Shown: positions 11,002 to 23,631, numbered from the stretch's first letter. The stretch: DNA of 64,000 bases from Leuctra nigra (GCA_934045905.1 OW203766.1:16982309-17046308), one strand, 5' to 3'. Numbers and translations are program-made. Notes: generated by a model from the sequence alone, not told the origin.

Positions 11002-11406
11002 CTTAAGAGGCAAACGGAAGCGAACAGGAATCGCACGGTTCGTCAGAGCGTTTTTTTGAAATTGTGTCTTCCCACTTAAATATTTTAAAAGATCAGATAG
11101 TAACGACCCATAACAGCCTAATATACTAAATAATGCCGCACACTGGAGTTCATTATGACCTCTGGTCTGACCTCAAAGTGTTAAATACGATTATTTTCGA
11201 TTATTTTATTAAAAATATCGTATTTAACACTTTGAGGTCGCACCAGAGGTTATAATGAACTCCAATGTGCGGCATTGTTTAGTCTTTTAGGCTGTGTTTT
11301 AGGTTTTACTATCTGATTTTTTAAAATTATTAAGTGGGAAGACACAATTTCAAAAAACGCTCTGACGAACCGTGCGATTCCCGTTCGCTTCCGTTTGCCT
11401 CATAAG
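11002..11406. mobile_element. CTTAAGAGGC-family MITE as a head-to-head palindrome
   Basis: Two ~190-bp copies of the 4400-4597 family face each other around a ~22-bp AT-rich loop (11192-11214). The arms run from CTTAAGAGGCAAACGGAAGC to its inverse at 11387-11406. Each arm contains the sequence between the ends of the 4.4-kb copy (CGCACGGTTCGTCAGAGCG ... GTGTTAAATACGA). Confidence 0.85.
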
Positions 11407-11689
11407 GGTTATATCATTTAGGAATTTATTGTAGTACAAGATCGTTAAAAGTTAACTATAGTGCCAAAAAATCACAAACTTTCGCTAACCTCACAGCATG
11501 TGCTACACATGATTTGGACAGCTTATAAAAACTTTTCCCATCTCAACTGACATATTCTCCGAAAATATCTCCTGCCCTCAGCCCTTCAACAATAATAACA
11601 TTAGTGCGCAGAAGCACCTTTCCCACAAACTCAATCTAAGAAAACTCGACTAAACAAAGAGAAGACGTTAACTCGTTGTCTTTGAGTCG

Positions 11690-11930
11690 TCAGCGCCTCT
11701 CTTGATTGCATTTAGAACCTCTTTAAGACGTCGTTGTTTGATGTTTTGCGGCTTCCAACGGACTGTTTCTTTGGTCGCTTTGATCCTGTCACGTGATCTC
11801 AACAATTAGTTCTTCTCTCGGACGTTGGGGAGGTGAGTGCAGCACGGGAAGCTGCAATGACGCACTGCACTCAAAGAGATGGGATTTTACAAGATGGCGG
11901 GGAGAATAAAACAAGATGGCGTAACTCCAT
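11690..11930 (+). promoter_or_regulatory. CpG-rich patch with E-box and AAGATGGCG motifs
   Basis: Contains GACGTCGTTG, GTCACGTGATC (11788) and two CAAGATGGCG motifs (YY1-like). An ORF at 11833-12018 is short and unmatched. It could be a promoter or first exon, but no adjacent gene is recognised. Confidence 0.3.
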
Positions 11931-12209
11931 TTTTTTTAAGAGTGTGGGAAGAGATACGTTAGGTAAGAGTATTTATGAAATATGGTGTAAAATTGCTGAT
12001 AATGGTGGGATAATGTAGAACAGTGGAATTATTGATATTTTGAAGTAGGCCCTAATTCGGATTTTTTTAAATCTTCTCGTGCAAATGGGTCTAGAGAAAA
12101 TGTTGTATTAAATTTGTTTCTCTTTTCAGGGCATATTCCGTTAGTATTTATTAATTACGCAAACACCACAATTTAAAGTCATATATTCATAGTTTCATGA
12201 CAAATACTT

Positions 12210-12440
12210 CATTTTTGCCACCATCTTGTTGGCACTATTCAGAATTTTGCTCTGATTCAGTGTTTTTTTGAAAATATTTTACAGTTGGTTACGTTTGAAG
12301 GCTCCGGAAAAATATTGAATGTGAAGAAGAATCACTCACTTTACAAAAAATACATCAATTCATCTCAATTTATAAGATAAATCTGACCCGTCAACGTGCC
12401 AACATAATGTCTGTCCTCGGGGAAAACTTAAGTTTTCTGA
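12210..12440 (+). repeat. Dispersed repeat, copy 1 (paired with 57610-57830)
   Basis: Shares CATCTTGTTGGCAC / CATCTTGATGGCAC, GAATCACTCAC-TTACA, ACCCGTCAACGTGCCAACATAATG and TGTCCTCGGGGAAAA with the 57.6-kb segment in the same order and spacing. Both are preceded by CpG-rich DNA. Nature unknown. Confidence 0.6.
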
Positions 12441-12670
12441 TAATAAAACAAAACTGTCCGCGATGAATGTATGAACTCTAACGTCTTTCAGGGATACTTA
12501 TTGTGCAATGTAACTAGAATCCATGCATTTTATTTGACACGTTAGGAAAACAAAGAAACCCATAGTCAAGAATAGGATCATAATAATATTATATCATGGG
12601 CTTGATTCAACCCAAACTGTTTCTTAGTTTACATTAGTATGGCAGTTATTTAGCGAGTATCCGAATATCT

Positions 12671-13391
12671 TACAAAAACAAAAACTTGTAAAAAAAACTG
12701 CCAAGCACCTTCCCACTTAAAACAATTGAGATCTAAAAGAAGGGCCAAGCAATAATATATTGTTTAAACATTTTCGCACTTAAAATTCGTGAAATCATTT
12801 CGCCCAGTTACTGCCGCCAAGCACAACACTAAAAACCTAATGTTGTGTCCAAATTTGAAGAATACAATATAAGTGAACCATCATTGTAAATTTAACAAAA
12901 TTATAAAAATTAAAAACGACTTCAAAATAAATTTAAAATTGAAATTAAAAAAATTAAAAATAAAGCTAGGCGCATTGTGTCAAGAAGAAGGCAACATAAG
13001 AAAGAAGATGACGATAAAGGAGCCGAAGAAAGACAGAAAGTAGGAAGAAGATAGAGGAAGTCTACAATATGGTCGGTGCAAATTCAATGCGCCAAGCTTA
13101 ATTTTTAATTTTTTTAATTTCAATTTTAAATTTATTTTGAAGTCGTTTTTAATTTTTATAATTTTGTTAAATTTACAATGATGGTTCACTTATATTGTAT
13201 TCTTCAAATTTGGACACAACATTAGGTTTTTAGTGTTGTGCTTGGCGGCAGTAACTGGGCGAAATGATTTCACGAATTTTAAGTGCGAAAATGTTTAAAC
13301 AATATATTATTGCTTGGCCCTTCTTTTAGATCTCAATTGTTTTAAGTGGGAAGGTGCTTGGCAGTTTTTTTTACAAGTTTTTGTTTTTGTA
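12671..13391. mobile_element. Large inverted-repeat (foldback) element, ~300-bp arms
   Basis: From TACAAAAACAAAAACTTGTA to its inverse at 13391, the two arms are almost perfectly complementary for about 300 bp. They flank a ~110-bp spacer (12972-13085) that is strongly purine-rich (AAGAAAGAAGATGACGATAA). TA at each edge could be a target duplication, but the evidence is weak. The arms contain GGGCCAAGC and AATGCGCCAAGC motifs echoed in the hairpin at 40964-41360. Confidence 0.85.
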
Positions 13392-13911
13392 CAACATGTC
13401 ATATGGGGTATAAGTTTATAGCAGCTTTCACTGATCATTAAGTGTTACCTATCATTACAGTTAACGCCAACAACGTCACTTCTTGTCTAAAGTTTTCTGT
13501 TTTTATTTCATTAGTTCCGAAGTTAGTATAACGAAAGGGTCCATTTCTTTTGGTTGAATTTGAGTTATATCAAATTATAATTTGTTAAAAGTTCACAGCT
13601 TTGAGTCATGTGAATAACGTAAATTGTAGGTGTATTGTTCCGGTGTAAACCGGAATTTGTGCTTTCATCTCGTAAAACGCGTATTTGTCGCCACTAGGTA
13701 AACTGAAAGGTACACGAAAGATGATTGCAAATGCGTTTCCTCATTTTTAAATTCTCCCATGTTCACTCTTTTATGTCAAAGTTCCGAAGTATAAACTCAA
13801 TTGGTAAAGCGTGCAGGCTTACAGATGTTTACAACACATTTTAAATAAAATCCGGATGGTTTTTGGAAGGCAATGTAACTTAAAAGGAACTTAGTTAAGA
13901 TTAACTAGCTG

Positions 13912-14060
13912 AGCCACCTGGTGTTTATAGTGCTGGTGGGAAGGAGTATGACGGGTGATGAAATTTACGCTACCCGCCTTACTCGCCTATGTACACGGAT
14001 AGCATGGGCCGGCCTATACCTGGCATCTCCACCTCTCTGCCTCTCCCTGTCAGGTCAACT
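13912..14060. repeat. Decayed relative of the 21.8-kb hairpin
   Basis: It shares AGCATGGGCCGGCCTATACC and CTGGCAT/CTGGCCAT with 21813-21907, with flanks GTATGACGGGTGATGAAATT and CCTCTCCCTGTCAGG that only weakly pair. Confidence 0.5.
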
Positions 14061-15317
14061 TAATGTTTACATTTGTTTGTTCATGGCAAATACGATCGAT
14101 GTCCATTTAGTATTGTTGTCTTCTTCTATAGGTACTTGTAAACAGTTATCGAGCTTGCATTTTAATTAGTCCACTGATCTTATTTAGTGATTATTATATT
14201 GTTTTGTGATGTTGCTGTGGAAGATAATATTTTCATATTTTCAAACCAGGAAACAACTTCGTGCTATTGCCTAGATACTTGAAGAATATTATTGTATTGC
14301 CGATGTAAACAAGCCAGACCACTTTCGTATATAACGTTCGCATCAAAACCAATGTTTATTTTATTAGTGTCAGATTAGGAGGAACATCAGTTTCAGTTTC
14401 ATTTATTTCCATTAAACAATGTCACTTGATGAGACTTTGACTCACAGTTTGGAAATAAATCATGACAATTTAAAAGCGTTTTATTATTCTAACTTTTTAA
14501 CGTAAGCATTGTTGGATGATGAAATAAAATTTAAATCTCTCATACCCACAGATTTCCATTAATTATCATGGACCATTTAGTGTAGTTTCTTGTTTATTGT
14601 AACCGAGCTTCTAAGATTGACAGATTACAACATCTGAAATAATGAAATAATTTTTACTAAGTTGTAAACACCTAATAAACCTAGTAATGGAGCCATTTTG
14701 TGTGGTTTCTTGTTTCGTATCTGAACCATCAAGATCGACAAATTTGCATAATTAAAATAATTAAATTTATTTTAGAAACTTAAAGTTGTGATCACGTAAT
14801 GGATGCACGTAATGGAGCCTTTTTGTGTGGTTTCTTGTTTCGTGTTGTTCTTGTTTCTTGTTGAGCCACCAATATTGACAAATTAACTCTATTTTAAATA
14901 ATATATAAGTGTGACAAATGAAAAGTTGTAAACACGTAATACACTGAATATTAGTAATGGAGCCTTTACTGAATTTTACTATTTACTAAATTACCTGAAT
15001 TTTACATAATTAAATAATTCGGATAAATTAAAAGCTGTGACAACCTTATGCACCCAGTAATGGAGCATTTTTTGTGTGGTTTCTAGTTTAGTAACTGAGG
15101 CCACCAAGATTCTGTTGATTAGCATGACCACGAATTGTTTTATTGCACAACTTTACGTACAACGTGTACATTGACAATCATTATTAGAGTCCAATGAGTA
15201 TAATATTAAAAAGAGTTGCTATGTAATCGTTGAATGTATTCGGATTAACATTTTGAATATATACACAAGAAGGTTAAACATTTTTTAAGTAAAGAAAAAG
15301 ATAAAAAAATAAAACAT

Positions 15318-15395
15318 TTGTTACGGGGATCGAACCCGGCAACGCCGTGATCGAAGTCACTTGCCTCATGTGACCGAGCCAATTCGCCACACTGA
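15318..15395 (-). other. tRNA-like module in duplication copy 1
   Basis: Minus strand: GTGTGGCGAATTGGCTCGGT, CAAGTGACTTCGATCACGGC and GCCGGGTTCGATCCCCG look like the D-, anticodon- and T-arm parts of a tRNA-derived SINE head. The same module is in copy 2 at 16259-16338. Not convincing as a working tRNA gene. Confidence 0.5.
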
Positions 15396-16258
15396 AATTA
15401 AACCTGTGTAGTATATCAAAGAAGAAAGGTAGAGCGTAAAACGACGTGCGCAATTCCTGTTTCCCCGATATCTTCACTGTTCACGATGGCAACCGGCGTG
15501 CCGCGATGGCGATGTTTCTGTCTATTGATGATCTTCACAGCATCCATTGGTAGTCTCATTTATTAAAAATGTACCAGAGCACCAGAGCATTAGTCTCTTA
15601 GAGTATTAGGAGCAAAGAGCACCTAATATACCTAGTAATGGAGCCTTTTTGTGTGGTTTATTGTTTCGTAACTGAGCCATCAAGATTGACAAATTAGCAT
15701 AATTAAAATAATTAAATTAATTTTAGAACCTAATGCACGTAATGGATGCACGTAATGGAGCCTTTTTGTCTGGTTTCTTGTTTCGTAATGTTCTTGTTTC
15801 TTGTTGAGCCACCAATATTGACAAATTAACTCTATTTTAAATAATATATAAGTGTGACAAATGAAAAGTTGTAAACACGTAATACACTGAATATTAGTAA
15901 TGGAGCCTTTACTGAATTTTACTATTTACTAAATTACCTGAATTTTACATAATTAAATAATTCGGATAAATTAAAAGCTGTGACAACCTTATGCACCCAG
16001 TAATGGAGCATTTTTTGTGTGGTTTCTAGTTTAGTAACTGAGGCCACCAAGATTCTGTTGATTAGCATGACCACGAATTGTTTTATTGCACAACTTTACG
16101 TACAACGTGTACATTGACAATCATTATTAGAGTCCAATGAGTATAATATTAAAAAGAGTTGCTATGTAATCGTTGAATGTATTCGGATTAACATTTTGAA
16201 TATATACACAAGAAGGTTAAACATTTTTTAAGTAAAGAAAAAGATAAAAAAATAAAAC

Positions 16259-16338
16259 ATTTGTTACGGGGATCGAACCCGGCAACGCCGTGATCGAAGT
16301 CACTTGCCTCATGTGACCGAGCCAATTCGCCACACTGA
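16259..16338 (-). other. tRNA-like module in duplication copy 2
   Basis: Duplicate of 15318-15395 with no differences that I see in the tRNA-like part. A further tRNA-like B-box block (CGGGAATCGAACGTG on +) lies at 16570-16650, probably a separate decayed SINE. Confidence 0.5.
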
Positions 16339-16984
16339 AATTAAACCTGTGTAGTATATCAAAGAAGAAAGGTGGAGCGTAAAACGACGTGCGCAATTCC
16401 TGTTTCCCTGATATCTTCAGTGTTCACGATGGCAACTGGCGTGCCGCGATTGCGATGTTTCGGTCTATTGGTGATCTTCACAGCATCCCTGGACCTCTCA
16501 TTTGAATATATATCCATGAAGGTATCATCGCTTATACAAATTAAAAAATAATATATGAAAAAAAAAGTTTTCCGGGATCGGGAATCGAACGTGTTATGCA
16601 GATGTCGAAGCCAGCTGCCTTCCTAACATGAGCTATCAGTCCGATGGGAATTAGAGCCGCTGTTTAGTGTATCAAAGAAGAAGGGCGGAACGTAAATATT
16701 GATAATTTTCCCACTTCCGGTTTAAATTTATTGATTTTTCTTGAAGTGGAGTGTCTAGCAATACATTGTCTTTATTGTTGCCAAATTTCAAAACTCTCGA
16801 TGGACCCGTTTGACTTTTAAAATATTTAAAATTTAAAATTGTAATAACTTCACTTCCGGTCAAAATGTTTCAGATTTTCTTTCAAAGGGCACTGCTATAA
16901 ATATGACTCTATGTCTCTGCCAAATTTCAACTCTCTAGGACAAACCGTTCAACCTGTGGAGAGGGGCAAACAAATTGACCGTGC

Positions 16985-17012
16985 CTAACTAACTAACTAA
17001 CTAACTAACATG
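16985..17012 (+). repeat. (ACTA)n microsatellite
   Basis: Five to six copies of AACT/CTAA beside CGTGCC, at the end of a repeat containing AATTTCAACTCTCTAGGACA. It follows the tandem duplication. Confidence 0.8.
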
Positions 17013-17569
17013 AAAGTCAATCCTTGCATGTTTGAGGCCCAAAATTCACCCCGAAGGGATGATCGCAGCACTTTGATATTTGGTTAGGTGTTGTCAGGTG
17101 GCTAAATATACCCGATAACCATGGTTTTCAACTTTCATTTCTAAATGCTTGCATGCGTACTGACACCCCGAAATCGGGCCCGAAGCGCTTGCAGTATAAG
17201 TCTGGTAGTAGCTCGCACGTTGTATTAGACGGTGCTTGGCAGCGTCGAGCTAGCGCCCGACTAGATGGTCCTGAATCTGTAATATTATCGGGAAAACATA
17301 AACATGCAAATCGCAAAGAGTTTTCAATTTGCAGTTTGGATAAAACATCGAAACCCCAAAGTGATTTATGAACCGTAGTAAAAGTCATGTTAAACCACAA
17401 TATTTGGCCAATATGGTTACACGGGAATATTTTATAGCATTAACAATTTCTTATTACAAAACATTGGAAGCAATTCTGTTTACAATTTTACTGCAGCTGA
17501 AAGAGAATTTGCTGTAATTTTAGACACTCAGATTTTAGACTTTATATAAAATATATGAAATGTATTTTG

Positions 17570-17832
17570 TTTGTCTGGGACTTAACGTCGCACTGTTCTG
17601 CAGCGAGGCTAATGGCGACGGATGAATGATTATGGTGATGATTGGGAGATGATGGTGAAGAGTAGGTAAGGATGGAAGGTGGGAAGGAGGCGGTCGTGGC
17701 CTATTAGTAGGGTACCTTCCCAGCAGGAAAACTACGAAAAAAACCCAGTCAGGAAGGACGGCCGCGGGAATCGAACCCGGGCCTCCGGAATACAAGTTCA
17801 GAGCGTTACCACTCTTTTGCCTCACGCCACAC
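17570..17832 (-). mobile_element. tRNA-derived SINE (family 2), copy 1
   Basis: On the minus strand: head with AGAGTGGTAACGCTCTGAAC and GGCCCGGGTTCGATTCCCGC (A- and B-box-like pol III promoters), then a body running to GGCTAATAGGCC-, CGTCGCCATTAGCCTCGCTG and AGTCCCAGACAAACAAAATA. It is over 85% similar by eye to 60066-60362. Confidence 0.78.
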
Positions 17833-17914
17833 AGTAGGGTGAGAAAAAATTATTAATATGGTGTTTCTAAAATGCCACGTCACATATTGTATGACTTTAC
17901 AACGTGTTTAATTT

Positions 17915-18390
17915 CAATTAGCGTGCGTTGCAATGGTGCTCTTACAGCTCTATTAGTTTTGTTTTGTGTTTTTGTAGGCACTGTCCAGGTCAAACCGTTC
18001 AACCAATCGATCTGAAATTTTGCACGCACACTAATGTCATATATATGAACTGTCTCGGGTATAGTTTTTGGCAAAATCCTCTGACAGGCTGAAAAGTGAA
18101 TGTCAACCATTTTACATATCAAAATCAAAATGGCCATAGGGACTAACAATTAATGAGCAATTTTCAGGCAAGATAGATCAAGAACTTGAGTTTAAGCGTG
18201 TTTTGAAATATTTGTTAAATTCGTTTCATCAAGAAAAATGCATTCACTACTTCTTGATGCATTTCATAAGGTCGTCTTCACAGTTTTTTCCGAGGTTTGT
18301 AGAGCAGCAACTTTCACACATCATATTAATTCACATGCAATACGAAGACTCACTTATCAACGCATTTCTCAGAGCGTTTACCGCATTAAC
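17915..18390 (+). repeat. Decayed Helitron-like copy
   Basis: GCAATGGTGCTCTTACAGCT, GTCAAACCGTTCAACCAATC and GATCTGAAATTTTGCACGCA correspond to the intact copies. The right end ACTTATCAACGCATTTCTCAGAGCGTTTAC is a degraded terminal hairpin lacking CTAG. Confidence 0.55.
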
Positions 18391-18399
18391 TCTAAGGAT

Positions 18400-19250
18400 A
18401 CGAGCAGTGTCGGACTGGGGCAAAATTTCTTACCGGGCAACAGATTAGAAACTGGCCTACGGGAAGAAAGCGGCCCATTTCCAGAATGAACTTTTTTGTC
18501 AAAACTATGCTATAAGTCAGCGGCAGGCGCGTAGGAACTTTAAGTAAGTGGGTTGGAGGGGGTAAAATTATTGGTGATCGATGAATGTGAGGAAAAGGTA
18601 GCCCCGCAGGGCATTTTTCGAATTTTTGATATAAAATAATCGAATTTAAAGCTATTTTGGCATTCTATTCAAAGAAATTTAAAATGTGTGATATGCAATA
18701 TTCTTGGGAAAACTTTAGACAAAATGCAATATAATCTGTAAATTTAGTCATTTGATCATTTATCTCCAATTGCCCCGCAGGTTTTTGAGTTTTTGATATA
18801 AAAGAATCCAGTTTTAAGCTATTTTGGCATCCATTTCAAAGAAATTATGCAAAATGTGTGATATGCATTTCTAGTGGAAACTTTAGACAAATGTGGTATA
18901 ATTAGTAACTATCAGTCTTTATAAAAATCCCATGGCCCGCATGGCATTTTTTGAGTTTTTGATTTAAAAAAATCGAATTTGAAGCTATTTTGGCATCCAT
19001 TTCAAAGAAATTAAAAATTTGTGATATGCATTATCCTGTGGAAACTTAAGACAAATGTGATAATCTGAAACTATTTGTTTCATAGAAACCCAATTGGCCC
19101 CGCAGGGCATTTTTTGAGTTTTTGATACAAAATAATCGAATTTTAAGCTATTTTGGCACCCATTTCATTTTATGGCATCTACAGGTCGATCGGCCCATTT
19201 TGAACCGGCCCACCGGGCATTGCCCGGTTGCCCGGTGGCCCAGTCCAGTG
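18400..19250. mobile_element. hAT-like element carrying a ~160-bp minisatellite
   Basis: The left end CAGTGTCGGACTGGGGC and the right end GGCCCAGTCCAGTG are roughly inverse. Inside are four tandem ~160-bp units (18601, 18770, 18931, 19092), each with TTGCCCCGCAGGGCATTTTT, GAGTTTTTGAT and AAGCTATTTTGGCATCCATT. The right flank is rich in GGCCCACCGGGCA / TGCCCGGTGGCCC. An 8-bp duplication was not found, so the class is a guess. Confidence 0.6.
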
Positions 19251-19462
19251 ATGAATGATGTATGATATGCTCACTTGTTCGTATAGGTACAAATTGCAAC
19301 CTGCATTTACCCATGATCATCAGAGTGACTCAAGTTGCATCTGGAACTTATCTCCTGCATTGAATACTCGGTTTAAAGCAGCTTTGTGAAGGAAATTCAC
19401 TCCTAGTTGACACTTGTTGCGCTTTAACACTTCGTACATCTATTAAATATGAAAAACAATTG

Positions 19463-19675
19463 TACACTCGACAATTCATAAAACGGTATTTGAAAGAAAT
19501 AGATTGTCTGAAAAAAATGTGAAGGCATCATCTGAAGAAGTTTATACTTACTCGTCATCTACCTCTAGTAGGTGAGCTCTGATTTCATTGATAATAACAA
19601 GGATAGATTGTCAATGAACCTGACCAGCAGCCAATCTGTTTCGTTCAAATACTGTTTTATGAATTGTCGATTGTG
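19463..19675. mobile_element. Palindromic MITE, copy 2
   Basis: Second copy of the element at 3400-3625. Its ends GACAATTCATAAAACGGTAT and ATACTGTTTTATGAATTGTC form a clear inverted repeat. It lies between the minisatellite-bearing element at 18400-19250 and a decayed Helitron-like segment. Confidence 0.7.
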
Positions 19676-19764
19676 TCGACGTACATATTTACAGCAGTTT
19701 TTTTTAACGTTTCAAATATAACTTTTTAAATACAATTTGAATTTCATATAATATTCAAGTGAAA

Positions 19765-20208
19765 TGGTGCTCGTACGGCAATTTCTATGTTTGCTGTTGT
19801 GTGTTTGCTTGCACTGCCAGGCTCACGCCGAGCAAACTAGCGTTCTAAAATGTTGACATATACGATATATTACCTACAAGTGGATACCGTGATATGGATT
19901 TGGAGCAAAAATATCTAATTCTGAATACTAAAAAAATTAACCGTTGGCGTATCAGGTTGAAATTTTGTGGTCAAAAATATAATATTTATATAATATTTTG
20001 GCGTAATTGGTCAAGGACCACAGACTTTTTAACATTTTCAGCTTACTTTGTATTAATTGTCAAAAAGTATCAAATGGTATAATGCACCTGGATCACGTTG
20101 AAGTTCTTAAGTTTTGTTTTCACCCCAGTGTGCAGCAACTCAGGGACAGCATGATACATGAACTAGACTAGATATCTAATTAATGCGTTAGACAGAGCGT
20201 TTTTCTAG
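19765..20208 (+). repeat. Decayed Helitron-like copy with intact 3' end
   Basis: It starts near GGTGCTCGTACGGCAATTTC and ends TAATGCGTTAGACAGAGCGT-TTTTCTAG|T, keeping the hairpin and CTAG. The left terminus is lost. Confidence 0.6.
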
Positions 20209-23059
20209 TAGTTCGAAATGTTATGATTGTTATGAATGTATTCATAAAACATGATTTTTCTAACTTCACTGAATATACATACTTAGAAAGGAAAATGGCA
20301 CTTCCGTAGATTCATATTTTGAAACAAACATAATTTATTAATACATTAAGTTTCAGTCGTTAAAAACTTTCAATATTATCACCTTCATTGTAAACATCTC
20401 TTTTCATGGAACTCTTTTCATGTACGATGTTTGAGATTCAACTCTGAATTTCTCGACCAAGGCGAGAGAAACACCAAGTCTAACAAGAAGAATATTAATT
20501 AAAATTAGGATGTTAATTACGATTTTAGAAGAAAGCCATAAAGATAAAGTTTAAATGACATCTGATTTCGCATCATTCCTCCTCGTAGGCCTACATCCTG
20601 AATGGAAAGGGTTTTGCGGAGGGGAGATCTTAATTCAGTTTTATTTTTAGAATATGTTTTTCCGTGATACAAAAATATGATATTGTGTAGGAAAAACATC
20701 GGTAGATTGAAACGCTGTCAAGTAATTTGAGAATAAGTGGATATCGATTTATACAGCTATTTTAGATCCAAATGAAAATCTCGTATTAACTAATTTCCGT
20801 TGTTTAAAGTTCCGGCGGAAAAGGAACAATAGATTCAATATTTGAATCTTCTAAAATATTTGATAAATCAAGAACTACATACAGCCTACAACGTGTAATA
20901 AAATGTAATAATTAAGTAATATTTATAAATAATTACTAATATTACTAATAATTAATTACTAATTTGAAATTGCATTTAGATTTCTTTGACCATCCCATAA
21001 CACAACCAACTGTCATGACACCATATTCGAATTAATTGACAAAACGTATTCGATCTTTACTTTCCACTTATAATAGTCACAATTTCAACCCCTATTTTTC
21101 ACTTCCTAAATGGGGACTTAAACCATTGTTAACGAGCACAAGAGTTAGAAAACGATAAATCCAATGATTTCAATAATTATAATTTGTGAAATATTGTGAT
21201 ATTATATCTTAACAATTTCACGAAACTTGCGTGTTACTTGGTTGGCACAACGGAATAAGGAAATCAGTTTTCCGTAGACACAATAATATTGACGCGAAGA
21301 AGTGAAGAGGAGATCACTATTTCTTCTTGGATTTTACGTAGGTTTACTTTGTTTCATTCTATTTTCTTCTCCGATGGTAAAGTCAACAAGCGGATAAAAT
21401 GAGCGTAGAAAGAGCAGCTTTACACAGTGAATTAATTGCCTTTAAATTTAAATATTTTGATAGATATATTTAAGCTATCTTTAAAAATAACAACGCCTTC
21501 CAAAACGTTCAGTATCGATCGATTGAGCTATAGGGAGGTAAATGCAATTAACCAACGTAACTTTAAATCCCTCTAAGAATTTACACGAATAGTACATTCA
21601 GAGATGCGGTTTATAAAATCTCGTTTGAAATTGCGTTTGATTTCTTTGAATTGTGTTTAGATTTATTTGAATTGCAGTGAACTAAGCATAAATGCAATTA
21701 AACATTTTAATCCCTATGATTTGAAACAGTACATTTTGTGTATTCTTCGGAACGTAATTAAATGTTTAACACAAATTAAGTGTCCATTTTCATCAATTGG
21801 TACATTTAACGTACGGTCGGTGACAGGCAAAGATGAACCCGCTCTAGCATGGGCCGGCCTATACCTGGCCATGTTAAACAGGGTTCATCTTTGCCTGTCA
21901 CCGACCATAGGTTTTATTAATTTGCATATGCTCTGCGTGGTTTCTCTTCAAATTCCAGATGGTTCCTTTATCACCAGGAAGAACATGAAAAGTTCTATGA
22001 ACACCAATTAACATTTGAGCCAAGCAGGAAAAGTTATGCGGAAAATATGAATAGTCTTCGCGTCGTTTTATTCCTACATTAACCTTCAATAAATCCCTAG
22101 TAAACAAGTAGATAAGAATTTGTAAAAATAAATTAAATGTCAAACTAGATGTCAAAGGTTTGAGAACTTCCTAAAACGTAAGTGAGATAATTTAACACAT
22201 TTTTGCGTTACGCATGAATAGAGAGTCATAAATATTACATATGGTGGCATCTGGTGGGACGTAGATTTCCACCAGACTTTGTATCAAAGAATGAAGACCA
22301 GTTATTTTAATTTTATCTCTTTATATTATGAGCAGCTATATTTGGCTAAAAAGACGCACATTTCGCTGAATATCAAATTCATCGAAATTATGAATTTGAA
22401 TTTAGCGCATGTTTGGATCACAATCACAATAGTTATCCAAGCTTTCCAATTTTATTTAAGGTGAAATAAATTATTTATAACTTTTTTGTCAATGTTATTT
22501 AAATAGTAAAATTAATTTACATTATATTTTGTAATGCAGAATCACGATGAAATTCCTATAAAAACTAAATCATAAACAGATGCAAGTTAAAATCATGGAC
22601 CAATATTCACCTTTTAAATATTCATAGACCATTGAAGGTGAAAAACGTTCTGGCAAAACAACGATGTAAACAGCCGAACACTTTGCAAAAACGTGTAAAT
22701 CTGATGATTAAAAAAGTGTAATGCATAATATTTGTAGGATATATTTATTAAATATAAAAGGTATGCAACATTTTAGATGACTGTTAAAATAAAAAATAAT
22801 AACAATCAATTGGTACAGATCACGAATGCTAATTCGATTGAACGAGAGGAAGACGCCAAGTGAATTGTAATCTTTTGAATTAAATAATTTCTAGCCTGTT
22901 CTACGTTAAAATCTAAAATTAGCATTATCAAACTATTTTCGATATTTTTCAAGAGTTTGGGATAAAGTTCACAGGAAAGTTAATATTTTACTATAACCGA
23001 TCTCAAGAACGGATGTTATGTTAGTAAGTACTACATAGAAAGAGAAGTGAAAAGTGTAT
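20209..23059. other. No recognised gene; one hairpin
   Basis: AT-rich DNA with only short unmatched ORFs. The single structured feature is the 21813-21907 hairpin. Confidence 0.6.
21813..21907. repeat. Hairpin with shared GGGCCGGCCTATACCTGGC core
   Basis: CGGTCGGTGACAGGCAAAGA with TGAACCC pairs perfectly with GGGTTCATCTTTGCCTGTCA and CCGACC. The loop carries AGCATGGGCCGGCCTATACC, also found at 14008-14030 in a similar but decayed setting (13912-14060). Confidence 0.75.
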
Positions 23060-23250
23060 CTTACTTGACTCGTGATACTAGTAGTCGTCGATGGCCGATG
23101 GATAGACGTGTAGAATCAGCGACGCCTGGACTGCAGAGTTGCACTATGACCGTCGCGGCATCGGCGTCGCTCTTATAGCGTCGTGACGCCCATGTCGGGA
23201 CGTCGCACAAGCGCGTCGTCTTCCGTGGTCGTCCCTCCCGCCCACACCGT
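23060..23250. promoter_or_regulatory. CpG-rich patch
   Basis: GTCGTCGATGGCCGATGG, GACCGTCGCGGCATCGGCGT, GCGTCGTGACGCC and GACGTCGCACAAGCGCGTCG contrast with AT-rich flanks. CTTATAGCG could be a weak TATA. The ORF at 23183-23374 is unmatched. Confidence 0.3.
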
Positions 23251-23409
23251 GGAGTGCGTGAGGTACATGTTTGATCTCTTGCTCATCTCGCTGTGGTTGC
23301 CATATATGGTCATTACTGCGACATCACAAGCACCTCACAAACAAAACGATGGCAATGCTTTGTTTCTCTTCTAATTGGCGCGAGTGGGAGAAGAATCAAT
23401 ATCAATGAT

Positions 23410-23600
23410 TTTTGATTTTATCAATATCTTTTACCAATGTAATTGTTAACAAAATAAGGCTTTGTACGAGTATTCAGAACAGTTCAATGAAAATAATTCC
23501 ATAGCTTGTAATGGTTTATAAGATTTTCTTTGTCCTACAGATGTTTAGTGCCCGAAAATTAGTAAAATTATTAATGTTAAGACAGTTAGATATATTTTTA
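23410..23600. repeat. Related partial copy of the 58.2-kb MITE
   Basis: It shares TATCTTTTACCAATGTAATT, TTTGTACGAGTATT, ATAGCTTGTAATGGTTTAT and TTTGTCCTACAG with the element at 58147-58438. Only the left arm and centre are recognisable. It ends close to the Helitron-like copy starting at 23632. Confidence 0.65.
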
Positions 23601-23631
23601 ACTAACTAGATGTAGATTTTTTGTCATATTA

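Larger units (their letters stand above)
14671..16503. repeat. Tandem segmental duplication, two ~0.9-kb copies
   Basis: Copy 1 is 14671-15562 and copy 2 is 15622-16503; identity is very high over most of the length. Within each copy shorter units beginning AATGGAGC-TTTTTGTGTGG recur every ~120-150 bp (14684, 14811, 14956, 15058; and 15636, 15754, 15898, 16000). The two copies differ by a few indels near the left ends. Confidence 0.85.

Noticed and set aside
17128..17400. Overlapping ORFs on both strands
   Set aside because: No recognisable family and no splice or start context that favours either strand; left unannotated as a gene.
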